A DNA stretch of 64,000 nt from Sclerurus mexicanus (taxonomy: Eukaryota; Chordata; Aves; Passeriformes; Furnariidae), in contig VWZF01003025.1 in assembly GCA_013396755.1 (NCBI GenBank), positions 621,002 to 685,001 of the forward strand, given 5' to 3'. The position numbers and the translations under genes are program-made. The notes below the pieces were generated by a model that was not told the origin of the DNA, did not search any database, and saw only the letters and a program-made list of their open reading frames with translations. Of the stretch, positions 36,747 through 50,284 are shown in pieces. Within the stretch, counting starts at the first letter, position 1. The number at the start of each line of letters is the position of its first letter.

Positions 36747-37178
36747 GATAAGGGGGCTGGAGCACCTCCCCTGTGGAGACAAGATGGGAGAGTTGGGGCT
36801 GCTCAGCCTGGAGAAGAGGAGGTTGTGTGGAGAACTCACAGCACCTTCCAGTGTGTGAAGGGACTGCAAGGAAGCCAAAGAGGGGCTGTTCATCAGGACC
36901 TGGAGTGAGAGGACAAGGGGAATGGCTTCCCACTGCCAGAGGGCAGGGATAGGTGGGATATTGGGAAGGAATTGTCCCCTGGGAGGGTGGGCAGGTCCTG
37001 GCACAGGGTGCCCAGAGAAGCTGTGGCTGCCCCTGGATCCCTGGAAGTGTCCAAGGCCAGGTTGGATGGGGCTTGGAGCAACCTGGGCTGGTGGAAGGTG
37101 TCCCTGCCCGTGGCAGGGGGTGTGGAATGAGAGGATCTTTAGGGTCCCTTCCAACCCAGGCCATTCTGTGATTGTGTG
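36747..37178 (+). mobile_element. CR1 LINE 3' fragment, about 0.43 kb
   Basis: Sense CR1: 'ggctggagcacctcccctgt', 'ctgctcagcctggagaagag', 'ggaatggcttcccactgcca', 'ggtgggcaggtcctggcaca', 'aacctgggctggtggaaggt', 'ctttagggtcccttccaacc' and the tail 'ccattctgtgattgtgtg'. It is 5'-truncated and is the longest copy of the GC-rich subfamily in the window. The longest open frame in the window (minus, 36604-37296, 230 codons) and a 148-codon minus frame are antisense readings of this repeat and should not be annotated as genes. Confidence 0.96.
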
Positions 37179-40100
37179 CTGAGGAAGCTGCTCCAGTGTG
37201 AAGATGTTCAGCCAATCTCCTATATTTTCTGAGGGGTGGAAGTGGCTCTTTGAACAATAATGGTAAGTGTTGCCTTGTACACTGGTTGTATAACATAGTT
37301 CATCTATAGCAGTAGAAAATTATTAATTGCCCCTTATCCAAGCTGTTTTACCCATCAAATAAAAAGGTCTTAGTCTACAAAAGCATGTGCCATGGATGGT
37401 GTCAGCATAATTTTTATGACAGCAATTAAAGCCTGACATTAAACCACATTTTAATGTTTATTACACAAACTTGTGCAACTGAGCTAATGAAAAGTGATGT
37501 TTTTTTCTTTGTATTGTATGAAATTTGCGAAAAATGAAGATTTCCCCTGAAAAGCTGTTTTCACCATCTCACAGAGTGGGTAGTGCAGTAGTAACTATTT
37601 CTCATTCAGTTCATGAATCCAGTGCTGAATTTTCCTTGCTATTAAGCTGAAAACACTTACTTATCAAAATGCTGCTGTCACTGAATTTAATACTGATTTT
37701 AATTTATAGCAGTAAAATCTGAGCTAATTGGTAAGACCTCTGATATTCTTGTGAAAATATTGTTCTATCACTCAAAAAAGCATCATGGAAAATCTCATGA
37801 ATAGCGAGTGTCCTTATTTATCATTGTTTTCCATATCCACCACTGAACAGTTTTCACTAAAAGAGTCAGTTCCTTTCCCAAGGCAGGATTAAGGTCTCAG
37901 GGAGCCTCTTGGCCAAACCACAACTTCTAAGGAGGAATATAATATGAATCAAGATAAGGGCATGTGATAATATATCTCTAAGAGCAGGTAACATGCAAAC
38001 GCCTTTAATGACAGATGTAGGGTCTGGAGATACCACACAAATAATGCTGAGGTTCCAGATGGAGAACAGCCAGGCATGCACAGCTAAGAAATGATCCGAG
38101 CTAAACACCCAAAGACAGACTTCCTGCAAATAAAAGAGGATTCCTGGGCAAAACATGAATGAGAGAGGATGTTCCCCTTCAGAATTTCACACAGTATCAG
38201 CAAGAATGGAAAAATACTGAGGGATAAGGTCATTTCACCAGAAAAACTGTCTTCCCAACAGAAGGGGCTCATGAACACCCTTGCAGAGTCCACTCTACAC
38301 AAAATTTTCTTGCTGCTCCGTTTGATTATTTACATCTCTGATTACATCAAGTCCATCACAATAAAAGCATAAACTCTACAGTCAGCTTACAAAGATTCAA
38401 ACATCTAAACTGATTGAAGGAGGTGAAACGCCAAGGAAGTTAGAGTTTAGCATTTTATGCTTTCAGAATCCCAAGTTTCATGAATACCTTGCAGACAATT
38501 CCAGAATCTCAGAGTTATTACAATCCCAGCAGTAGCTGTGGGTCCTGGCTTTTGCTTCTGTCTTTTATTTCACTTAGTAATTTTTTAGAGTTAAATTTAC
38601 AGATTTTCATCTCTGTCTGAAAAAGAATCAACCACCTCAAGTCTGTTTTCTGTGCTGGATATATGAGATTTAGTGGGTAAAAATACATTAACTGAACACA
38701 GACAAATTGTTTTGCAGCATAAAGGAAACAGAAGGCTTTCCAACTTATGCACACAGTAGGAAATAATATGTTATTCAAGGCAATTGCCTTCCCCTTGTTT
38801 CAAAACCCTGGCAATGAAGCTGATGTAAACAATATGTAAAGACAAGTGAACCTCAAAGAGAGGCAGCTTTTCTGGAACACCTATTTAAGCCGGTGTGCAT
38901 AGCAATTGCTCATCATCTCACAGGATTTGAGCCCTTACACGAACTGTAAAACTATGAAATGCACAATATACACAGCAAAATAAAAGAGAAAACAGGAGGT
39001 CTCGTATAATGGGGAAAAAGAACTGCACTTTGCTAATAGGGATGAGAAGAGGGATGTGCTTTCAGTCCAGCTGATGTGTTGGAAATAGCAGTACACCCGA
39101 TGTTTTCCCTGATTCATCTGAACAATGTGAAATTCCGAACTCCAGCGAGTGCTCAGCGCTCATTGTTTTCCCAAATAGCCACATACCGCTCCGTTTCATC
39201 CTGCCCAAACGATCACAGATGTACTGGAGGTTTTCAAAACTGTTTATGTTAGCAGCAGCTGATAACTCTGAATAAAATGTGTCAAATTGCTTTCAGGACC
39301 AACCACTTCACTCAAACACAACGTTTGAATCTATTTGCAGCTTGAAAATTTCCCCATAGAACACAGCTGTCTTAAGTGCCATTATTCAGGTGTCGATTTA
39401 GTGGCACTGAGGAGTACCCCTCTTTCTCTACCCCCAAAAGGCTTGAAAGCTGATGACCTAATTTTCTAATCTTTAGCCAGGTATTTTGTGTGTGCCTGAC
39501 CAAAATCTAGCCTATTAAAGTAAACAGGGCATTGCCCTTTAATAGAATCAAGATTACTTGAAAATCCTCTTGAAAACCATTGAGAGTAGCAGTTACCAAA
39601 TGTCCCTCAGCCCTGACTGAATAAGAATTGGAAGAATATCAAATGAGCCTATTTAGAGATTAAGTAGAGTTTAAAGCCACACTTAGATGCTATTCTGTCT
39701 CTAGTCCGGGACACATAAATAGGACTTGTGTTCCTTTAATTCAGAATTCCTTCTTCAAGGCATCTTTTGAAGCAGAGTTCATGCTGCCTTGAGACTTTAA
39801 TCCTGTGAGATTAAACTGGGAGTGGAACTGAGGAAACTTCTCTTTACACAAGGTCAAATGTGTAGATGGACATTTTACTTCATTCTCCTGAAATACATGG
39901 CTCAGCTCCAAGGACTTGGGTATGTTTAGAGCTAAGCAAATGTGGCAGCTGTTTGGGTTTGGGATATTTGGGTTTCATATTACTAAAGGAACCTTAGTGC
40001 AAACCAGATTTTTAATTCTTTTTTTAATTAAACTTATTACAAATGTTGTATCAACAGAACATTAAAGTTTCGTTTGTTCTTTAGAAAGTGGTAAAGATTA

Positions 40101-42489
40101 TGTTGAGTGTTTGAGTCTCAGCCTAAACAGCAAGAGCAGCAGGGCAGGGGAGGAGATGTTTATACAATAATTGTTGCTTACATTCAGGTCACACTCTGGG
40201 ACTGCACAGGACAGGCTCTGGATATGACTGGTGAATTCAGGATCATCCTCACCTGAAGCAGAATAATAAAAAGCAAATAAGCATCTCAAAACCTGGCTTT
40301 GGTTCACACAATTAGCATAAAATAATATTTCAGAGTTGTCTTGTGCACTGCTCTCGCTGAGGTTAAAAAGGCTTTAGCAATATAAACTTCATTTTCTGTG
40401 GGTTTTACGAATGAGATGAGTTGTTCTGAGTGGAAAAGGAGTCTGCCAGATCCTAGCCCAGAGTGGTGGACATACTTCCCCTTTTAAACCCAGGAAGAAT
40501 TAATATAATGCATGTGCAGTTGTGTAAACATTAAAGACCACATTTCCCACTGCTTACTAAAAGCACAGGTATGTTAGAGCACATTGGCTCTCCTGGTTTC
40601 ATGTGTGCAACAGCAGAGCCAGCTGGAAATGGGAATTAGGTTAATCCTGTGAGGGACTGTGTACATTTAATAGTTCTCACCATTCTCTTTTACTAGAGTC
40701 AAAAAGCTTGCCTAGCAAGTGAAGGGAAAGTAGTAATTTTGGGCAAAGACTGATGCATTTCGGAGTCTGGGACACGTTACTTGTCTTTCCCAAAGGCTGG
40801 AGGTTTTTTGTGTGCATGCCTCTTCCATCTACATGGTATACACCTTACACATCTTAAATATGTATTTGCACAAGAGCCTGGAACCCCTCCAGGGAGAACC
40901 ATTATACTTTTGTCATCTACTATATGGATTTTAAAGCATTTATAAATAGGTATTTAGCTATGAGACTAGAACTGTTCCCTCAGAAACAGTCTACAAATAA
41001 TACACATTTATAGGACTCCTCTTTAAATGCGTTGTTTACCAGGGGGAGACAGGAAATTGTTTCTTCTATGTACAAACATACCATTTACCTGAAAAGAGCT
41101 GTTAAAATATTACTCATTTCTGCCTGAGCCATTTTAGTCCTGCAATTAAACCACAGCCAAGCTCTCATGTGCTGAAAGTTGTGACATCAACACTATTAGT
41201 GTTTTATCCTTGAAGAGAAATGAGAACACAGGAAAGATACAATAAAATTAACTCTGTGCTCACCCAGTTATAAGTTACCCGTGACAGAGGGTTTTGTAGA
41301 TCTAAATCTCTACCCAGATATGAAAGCAAATTCTTCCAAGACATTAATATACCTCGATATTTCACACTCAATGTTTAAAACATTTTGCACATGTTCCTGT
41401 GACTGCTGCTACACCCACACTGTCACTTTATGAATTGCTGTGCCCAGCCCTTCTGTAACAAGGAGGGAATTTTATAATCCTTCTCCTACAGTTAAGACCT
41501 TCACTTTTGAAACCACTGAAGACTATTTTTGGAAGACAGGAAGTGTTAACCATTGCTTTTCTGTCAGTGACTGTTTTTCTGATGATGTTACAGATGCAGA
41601 GATGTTCCATATCAGAAACTTCTGCCAAATTTTTTGTCATCGGGGAAATTGGCTACTCAAAACCAGAGATCTAAAAGCAACCCTCTTGGATGGGAAAAAT
41701 ATTCTCCAGATTTGAATTGGTGTATTAAAATCAGACGAGGTATTTAATCCCAGCTCTTTCTCATTCCAGACCACTGCTGTGATAAGCAAACTACAAGTGG
41801 ACACTTTTCATGAGCTTTCCCCCCTTTTTTGTTATTTTTTATTTTCTTTCTTTGGAATGATTTGCTGCTCTTGTTCTCCTAAGATTGCTGTTTCAGGGGG
41901 AGGATTTTGAAATCTCAGTGCTCTGTGTGACACTAAAATATATGTTCCTTTCAAATGTGTTTCTAGTAGCTTTTCGTCACTTGAATCACTCTCTGAGATG
42001 CCTCAGATGTGGAACAGTTCAGTCAGACTGAGACGTGGCTCACATCTGTGGGATTTTTAAAATGCTCACCAAGGCTGGTGAGAGGTAAATGCCCTGGGAT
42101 GAGGATTAAATAACAGGAATGCTTTTTAACTTGGGGAATTATCCCTGGTGAAAACCTAGCAAATTGGTTTTGGGCAATTTGCACTGATTAGCTCTGGATC
42201 TCTTTCTGTGTACAGCATCCCTTACTTGAGTTTGCAACCATGTCTAGAGAATTTTGGCTAATCTCAGCTCACTACAGTTCTGCATTCTCATTACGATCTG
42301 GATATGTCCAATCTGAGCACCAGAGTGTTTTATAAACTCCTGAATTTTCCTTCTCCCTTCCCTGCTGACACCACTGCACCCCAAGCTGCTGAATTGGGCA
42401 ATATGTTCACTAAAAATAACCTGTTTTTTAGTTAGTCCACGAGGTATCCATGAAGGTTTCCCTTAGGTAGCTTATTATTACTATTTAGG
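37179..42489. other. unique non-coding sequence
   Basis: No gene or CR1 recognised. AT-rich stretches at 37380-37720 and 39120-39360 resemble conserved non-coding DNA in style. Open frames (for example 37866-38156 minus) have no domains. It includes the first copy of a 22-base dispersed repeat at 42246-42267. Confidence 0.5.
42246..42267 (+). repeat. first copy of exact 22-base dispersed repeat
   Basis: 'agagaattttggctaatctc' plus 'ag' is identical to 43999-44020. The flanks differ. See the finding. Confidence 0.85.
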
Positions 42490-42694
42490 AAGTAATTCTT
42501 CCCTGGGAGGGTGGGCAGGCCCTGGCACAGGGTGCCCAGAGAAGCTGTGGCTGCCCCTGGATCCCTGGGAGTGTCCAAGGCCAGGCTGGACGGGGCTTGG
42601 AGCAACCTGGGCTGGTGGGAGGTGTCCCTGCCCATGGCAGGGGGTGGGATGAGATGATCTTTAGGGTCCCCTCCAGTTGTGGCCATTCTGATTA
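42490..42694 (+). mobile_element. CR1 LINE 3' fragment, short
   Basis: Sense CR1 of the GC-rich subfamily: 'ttccctgggagggtgggcag', 'ggcacagggtgcccagagaa', 'ggagcaacctgggctggtgg', 'atggcagggggtgggatgag' and 'gatctttagggtcccctcca', ending 'ggccattctgatta'. Almost identical over its length to the matching parts of 36747-37178 and to the reverse complements of 5127-5420 and 19767-19999. 5'-truncated to about 205 bases. Confidence 0.95.
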
Positions 42695-42829
42695 TCCCAG
42701 CATAGGAATTCTGGGACAGTGGCTGCAACCCTAGGGCAGAGGTGCTGTCAGTGTAAAACGCTGCCTCCAGCAGCATCACTGATGGATGTGTGTAAAAGCA
42801 CACGAGTTCTGTGTAACATTTAGTTCCTG

Positions 42830-43160
42830 CATATTATTTTCCCCACTTCCATTGTGTTCACTGTTCTTAAACTACTTTCCAGTCCTGGGCATATTTCAAT
42901 CCCCCACCTTGCCCTTTTTCTACACTGTTTTTTCCTTTTCTTTATTGAACCAAAGTTTAATATTCTCTTAATAGGCTTCTTAACCTACTTCCAGTTTCCT
43001 CCACCCTTTCCCCCTTGTCCTCCTCTGTCCAGTCTTTGTCCCTTTTAACCTGCATTATTTATCTGTCATTCCCCCCCACACCTCTGTCTCTAGTGCTTCA
43101 CTCCATCTATTGCTCTGTGTCTGTCTGTCATCGAACCCACCCTCCTTCTCTGCATTTCAT
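42830..43160 (+). repeat. pyrimidine-rich, G-poor low-complexity stretch
   Basis: In hand-counted lines, 47 of 60 bases (42961-43020) and 46 of 60 bases (43021-43080) are C or T on the plus strand. The three plus-strand frames here translate to leucine, phenylalanine, serine and proline-rich peptides because of this composition. Confidence 0.7.
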
Positions 43161-43998
43161 GCAGCTATTCCTAGAAAGAATACTCTCACTCTTGATGCTA
43201 TCTAGGAAAAGAAATAAATCTAATTCTAAATGCAGGTGGACACTTTGTTTTGACAACAGCAATTATCTGTACCATTAATGCATAATAATTATTTGGTATT
43301 AGTGAAATTAGGAGTAAAAGCAGTAGACTGTCACATAAGAATACTGCTGGTAAATAGTTTATTTAGATATTCCAAGAAAAAGGGTGAAGCTTAGGGTTTT
43401 ATTTTATGATTATAGATTATATGTAGATTCTGGTTTATTCCTGGTTTATTTGGGGTTAAAAGACCTTGAAAAAAATGCCTTTATACTCTCACATAACTGA
43501 GTTGATTGTGTTCCAGCAGAGGGTTACAAAGTGTGGACTGTGATTGTATAAAGATAGATGTGTCACTAACGCACTGGGGGGTTTGATAGATATTATCTTT
43601 AGATAAAATCCATCTAGCTGAGACAGATCTTACTATATTCATTAGCTTTAATCTTTGCCCAAACCTCCTTTTTCTGCAATTTAAATTTGGTATCTTATGC
43701 TCAGAAAAATTCCCATTTCGTGAGCTTCAGAAGCAGCATTACCAATATGAAAAAGTGTTTTGTCCTTTAATAAAGGATTCTTTTACAGCTCATTTCTACT
43801 GTACAAATATTGCATGTAGTGTGAGTGCACCATTGAGAAACCTTTAAATGTATTCCTATTAATATGTTGTGTTTTTTTTCACGTAACAGTCTATCCAAGA
43901 GAAAATCCTATCAGCATCACTAAACTCTGCTTTAAGGTTTCATTGATCTTAGCCTTAGATGAAGATTATAAAAACAGTGGTACACAGAGATAATGTGC

Positions 43999-44020
43999 AG
44001 AGAATTTTGGCTAATCTCAG
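43999..44020 (+). repeat. second copy of exact 22-base dispersed repeat
   Basis: Identical to 42246-42267, same orientation, about 1.75 kb downstream. Confidence 0.85.
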
Positions 44021-45528
44021 AACTCATTTGAGATTAGATCTAGTCATATTCAGACACATATCTCTTCTTGCAGATAACATATGCCTACCAGTGTTTGCCC
44101 TTAATTAAGATGCAATAACTGCTTTTGTTTCCTTTGGTCCTAACCAATATACTCATGGACATTTGATGATAAATGTCTTGTGCTCAGTGTATGGCATTCC
44201 AGGCTCAGGGTCGATTTTTCCTGGGCAGGACTTCTTTCTCCCAGTGAAAACCCGTGCAGTGAAACACATCATCCTCCTGCATCCTAATGTTTCAGCCCGC
44301 GCTTAGGAATTCAGCTCATTCCTTTATTCTTTAGCTTCCATTCTGCAGAAACTTGTATATATAAAGATTATTCAAATAGCTTTTTGTCAGTGAGTGAATT
44401 ATTCTGGGGAAGGACAGCACATAGGAAAAATGTGGAAATTACCATAAAAGTTGAGGAAAAGATTTCATTTTCACTGTATCGGTTTTCATATGTCAGGCTG
44501 TAAATAGACTCTTACAAAGACTTAAGTTACCAACACAAAGAAACTAGAATTTAGACTCCACTCTTAAAATAATACTACGGATAATATTCTATACCTCTGT
44601 ACCTGTCATTTGGTTGCATAACTCTTCATGGATTCTCAAGTTCAGCAAATCATCTGTTCTCAGGGTGCCTTTTTTAACACACATGCACTTCTATCAGAAT
44701 GTCTAAGTCTTCCCTTCCTCCTAAATAAAGTCATATGCGGTATTATTTGGGGGCATCTTTTATGATATCAGGTTATCCAAAGCACTGTTTTTCAGGAGGG
44801 AAAACACAAGTCACCAAGGGTGTAACATTTGTTTACAGCTGGCTCTCTTCCTCTCCGAGAACATTTTGCTTTGCATTATTAGTTAATAGCAAGGGAAAAT
44901 GGAAAGCAAAATTACTGCTGCATAAACAAACCTGTTACACAAATGCCTTCGATGTTCCAAAGGATAGTGCCAGAGATTGTATGATCTATTTATTTTTTGT
45001 TTTGCGGGGTCACTTGTGAATAACACATCAGTTGAGCTTTCAGAGTTTACCAGCTGTGGAAATGACAGAATTATTTAGGGCTCAGCTCTTAAGCATGTTA
45101 AAGTTGATGATTAAAATCCCTTTGGCTTAAACATTTGCACAATCAGTCTTAGACTGTCAGAGATTTCTGCTGTGTGGCTAAAAAGCTGCATTTTTTTTTT
45201 CAGCAACAAAAGAAATGGTGTCTTCCAGTAACAATTTCTGTTGGGACACTGACAAAATATCTTCCTGAAAATGGTCTCAGCTTATGTTCCTGGTGTGTCC
45301 TAACTCATAACAGGGTTCAAGAACACTGTGCACATCCTTCTCACACGGGTAATGTGATATAAATAACACGGTTATTTATATAACCAGTTGCAGAAGCGAC
45401 TGAAGCAGCAGTTCTCTTTCCATGTAAGTGCTACAAGTATTGTTATGATGAACAGCTAAAGTCAAGTCTTTATATATTTCTGCTTAAATTACACAAACTT
45501 CAGAATCATGGTCTTTGTTATTATGTAT

Positions 45529-45554
45529 AATGACTTTATGTCTCTAAAGTCATT
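45529..45554. other. perfect 9-base inverted repeat (hairpin)
   Basis: 'aatgacttt' at 45529-45537 pairs with 'aaagtcatt' at 45546-45554 across an 8-base loop. No T-run or gene end nearby suggests a function. Confidence 0.6.
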
Positions 45555-48132
45555 AACGCCCTATTTTAGAGCACCTGTTCTGACTAATGGTGTGTGAAGT
45601 TGAAAACAAAGGAAGGGTGGATTTTACTCTGCTCCTGTTAAACAATTCATCACTGAAAGTAGCACAGAGCCCAATAAACATCTGTATTATGGTATACTTA
45701 AAGCTGAAATCATTGAGGGTTTCTCACCTTTGCTCGATACCTTAGCTACTCTCTTCCCTTTCGTTCTTATTTAGTGAAGCACATCAATGTCTTTAATTTT
45801 TTGCATCTGCTTCAGACTCAGTGCCCAAGGATATCATTATAATTAAGCCTGCACTATATTCCTCTTTTGCATAAGCATGGCTGTGCATCAGTGGGTTTTC
45901 TTTTTAATTTCATTTGATATTTTGTATTGTCTCCAGGAAATTTATCTGTTCATTTCTTACAGAGGTTTGCTCGTGTTCAATCTTAGGTTGAGATAGTTGG
46001 CCTTACTCCATCCCTGTGATAATTAACAGTGACTCCTGGTGACTTCACAAAGGTTCCTACCTCCATATCCATTTTTTTACCATTTCACATCCCTGCCCAT
46101 TTATTTGAGACATTTAAGTAACTTAATCACATTATCCTTTGGTGGGAATGGCTAAACTTCATTCATTTTAACAAGGTTCACATGAGAAATATAAAGATAT
46201 TAATATTTAATAATCTGCTGTGTTTAGCAGATCATAAATTTTATAGTCAACCAATTGCTTACTTAGCCATGAAATACCCAATGTACATTCTCCTAATCAG
46301 GCTTGTTATCCTCACTGAATTGTCTGCAAGGTGCTTAGGACACAGTAGTCACTGGTTTCACAAAGCCTGAGCCAAAGGACCTTTCTGGTTTCCATCCCTG
46401 GCTCTGTGCTGTACAAACCCGCAAAAGTCTTGTAACCAGCACTAAAACTTCATAACTGGAGTCAGGAACCTGATTAAATGATGCTGTGGGACATCTAAAC
46501 ACCCGGCAGCCACAGCTAACCAAGCCTTAAGTCTTTGGTCTCCATCCCAGGATCAATTAATTCCATTTAACAGTCACTGGATAACCTTGAACGTGTTGGG
46601 ATGAACTTCAGTTTCCCCTTTGCCATCTCTGGAGTGGGGACAATGTCTGCACCTAAGGGCTGGCTGTAAAATGAAGCAGAGCAAAAGTCATTAGGGGATT
46701 AGTATCTGGATTCTGGGTTTTTTCTAAAAAAGTCCTTTTAAATACATCTTTTAACACTGCAACATATCCACAAAGTGCTGATGATGTTTCCCCCCTCTGA
46801 ATGATGTGCTGAATATTACACACACAGCAAGGCCAAAGCTTTTGACAAATATGTGGCTTTGTGCATATACTGTACAGCTGCTTTCTACCTGCTCTGACTG
46901 ATGCTTTTGGGACACAGTGGATTCATTACACACGGAATAACCTACAGCTCCAAAGGCTGTTCCTGCTTCTTGGATTGCTGGCACAACTGTTCCTATAGAA
47001 CTAGCCGGAAGCACTGGACTTGCTTCCCAGGCATCCATCACTTACGGAAGATATGCACCATTTCTTTCTGAAAGTGAAGGGGATTAGAAACTGAAATACT
47101 TTATATTTAGTAATTCACTTGTTTTCACTTTGTTTCTGGCGTTGGTCTCTGGACAAATGCATGAATCTTTTAGGTCTCTAATAAATTCAGAAAGACTATT
47201 ATGGTTTTCAAAGGGTAACCAGCCCATATTTCCAAGCAAATGCATGAATGCATAGGAGCCCTCTGCAGAGTGCAGATGTAGCATGTGCCTTGTAAATTCT
47301 GCTGTAGAATGTAAAATATAGAAGAGACCCTGGACACAGGAAGCATCAGCTCCTCCTCCTCAGTGGCTTTTCACTGAGACACTCTATTCTTTGCGTAGCT
47401 TTGGGCTGGTACATTCCTGCCAGACACCACGCAGAGGGGATGAAAATCAGGACACAAGTGTCAGCCTTGTTGCTTCCAGCAGTAGAGCCCAGACACTGAA
47501 ATAACCATCTGGAGTGGCTCTTCAGGGAAAGGTATCCAGGGCCCATCAGTGCTTATTGTGTTTGGAAGAGTTCAGAGGTTTGAGGAGCATAATGCTCAGC
47601 GATGTCTGCTCCGCTCTAAACATTTTATGTTTTCGCACAAACTTCATTCTTTGTTGACAGTGACAGTCTCTGTGTTTATTTCCCTGTGTAATCTTTGTCT
47701 GATTTCAAGTGTGCCTGTAAATACTGCTGCCATTTCAGCAAACAAGTTATTAGCTCTATCAAAGGTAAAGACATGAGAGCTCTTCGAAAGGTGAAGTCTT
47801 GTGCAAGTGCTCTTGAAAGCAGAGGCCACTTTTTCTTTCCTTTGAAGATAATCAAAATATGGAGAGTAGCTGGTCATGAACAAAATGATCAGGGTGGCAT
47901 AACTAAAGCTCATTGAATTTGTGCTGAGGATCCCCAAAAATGGCAGTTTCATTTGTTCCACAGAGTTTTATCCTCTAATTCCTAATCACAACGCTGTCTT
48001 ATTGTGCACAATGAAAAGACTAATTTGACTGAATCCATTCATAAATGACAAAATCAATAGTTCTCCTTTTGAAAGTCACTCAGCATATAGAATATGAGAA
48101 TTTATGCTTAGTTTACTGCTGTCATGGATGGG

Positions 48133-48149
48133 TCTCTCTCTCTCTCTCT
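48133..48149. repeat. (TC)n microsatellite
   Basis: About eight uninterrupted TC units. Confidence 0.85.
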
Positions 48150-50284
48150 GGTAGTAACTGATAAAGCAGCTTTTGAAGTCAGACTGTCTCAATAAAGTAC
48201 TTAAATCCATCTTAATGTACCCCGGGGAAGGGAGTCTGAATTAACCTAGTACCTTAGTTTGGCAACAATAATAAGGTGAAAGGGAGTATACAGCAGAAAC
48301 TGATTATAATAAGTGATACAAAAGGAGACAGCAACAATGAGACAGAAGTAGAATAGGAACTGGGATTAAGGGAGCTCTCACCCAGCCATGTGCAAAAATG
48401 TTGAAAATTAATGTTGTATTGTTTAGCTAACAGCTGTCAAGTCGTTCAAGTCATTGTAATGTGTGCTGTGCTTGCCTTCCTCCCCGGCTCACCAGGAGCC
48501 TGTTAGAAATCATATTCTCTTTCTTCTTGAGAATGACAAAGTTAATCCTTCCTTGCATTGCTTTTTAAACAAACTCTCAGCAAAGGCTGTCTCTTAAATT
48601 TGTCAGTTAGGATATCAAGGTAGAGTGAAACTTTGATGTTAGACTGGCGTTGGATGAATGGGGCTAAAAATCACTTAGGGCTGTGTTGCCTCTGGTTGTT
48701 GTGCTCATGTGTAGATGTGAAGGATGCAAAAACACCCTGGTACAGTTGTGGGGCTGCTGTGACCAGAGACAGCACCCTGTTCCTCACACTGCCTAAACAG
48801 GACATGCATTCCCCTGAGAACACAGGACACACAGAGAAAAAGGAGGAATCCAAGGGTCTTTCTGTGTCATCAGAATACTGTTCTCCTCATAATAATAATC
48901 CAATAAAATTGAAAGAAAAATAAAATTAAAGTCTTTATCGAACAGACTTGAAAACCAGTATTGCCATTCTTGAAATCAGACGGTGCCCATATCACTGTTC
49001 TCTGACATCTCTATTTCTCCATTCCAGTTTCCTGGTTCATTGCCCTCTTTTTAAACACAAGATGCTGCATTAATAAGTTGTATTTGGGATTGAAAGGGGT
49101 TAGTAAATTTGTTTACTAAACCACAATATTTAAAACTGATATTAAAAATTAAAACTAATGTGGTTTGTGATATCTCTACAATTTTGCCCATGGTAGAAGA
49201 GAATCAGAAATCAAAAGAAGTTGCTTGGGGCATTTTTTTCTCATAGATTCAAATTTTGTCCTGGATAAGCAGAAGTTACACGTGCTGCTGATCAGCCCTT
49301 GGTGTTCTGTGAAAGGTGGCAATGGGGGTAGATGTTTGGCCTGGCGTTTCCTTAAAGCCAGGGGACAACTGGTTTCATTCTACAAGTTCCTGTGGCTCTG
49401 AATTCTCCCATTTGTGAGACCAGGGCAGCAGACTCAAACACCAGCTGAGCAGCAGGCACTTCTTAAGGACATAGAACAAAGCTTTGTGGGCATTTCTTTG
49501 ATGTTTGCTGTCTCTTAGACAGTGTTAAGGCCTTTTTACCTTTTTAGATGTCAGTTGATTCTTATGAAAAAGCAAATTGAAAATATTCTTTCAACTATTG
49601 TGTTGCCCTGGTGCTGATTAGCCAGGAAAACCCTTGTGTTGGAACCACTCTGGGGAGGAGGTTTCATCCTTTACCGACAACATCCTTTCAAAAAAAAAAA
49701 ACAAAAACAAAAAAACCAAAATACATCCACTGTTAGATTGTGGCAGCTTTAATGTAGATGGGAAAAGGAGAACAATTTCATTCAGATCAGAGCAAACTAA
49801 ATTTTTGATGCGCTAGTGACCCATGGTAGAAGCGAGAAGCACGAGAAGCTTGCAGGGATGCCCTCGTGCATTAGCAGCCTTGACAACTGCTAGCAAATGT
49901 ACTCCTGTCCCCCTGCAAACAGTGCAGAAACCGGCACTCTGTGCAGCAATGCATGCCTAAAGAAAGGCTGCCCTGCACGGGCACTTGGCTTTAGAAGTTT
50001 GTTTCCTCCAAGTTGAGTGACTCCACTGAGAAAAAGGCTGCAAACCTGGAAACTGTTTGATGCTCCAGACTTCCAGCAATGAGGGAAGTTGTTGCTACAG
50101 CTTGGATAGCAACCGAATTTTTAAATAATGCTCAAAAACTTCAGGAGTAATTTTCCTAGTAACTTGCTATTACTGTGCATGAAAACATGATGCAGGGCAG
50201 TGCTTATTTAGGAAAGCAAATTGAATATTGTGTTTCTGAAGCAAACCAAACAGCCTCTCTTTGCAACTTTGAGCAGCCTTTGAA

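Larger units (their letters stand above)
42695..50284. other. unique non-coding sequence
   Basis: No gene recognised. It opens with a pyrimidine-rich stretch (42830-43160). It also holds the second copy of a 22-base repeat (43999-44020), a hairpin (45529-45554), a (TC)n run (48133-48149) and an A-rich tract (49690-49720). No CR1 was found. Confidence 0.5.

Noticed and set aside
49690..49725. A-rich tract as the poly(A) tail of a processed retrocopy
   Set aside because: No gene-like sequence precedes it on the relevant strand, and it is interrupted by C residues as in ordinary low-complexity DNA.
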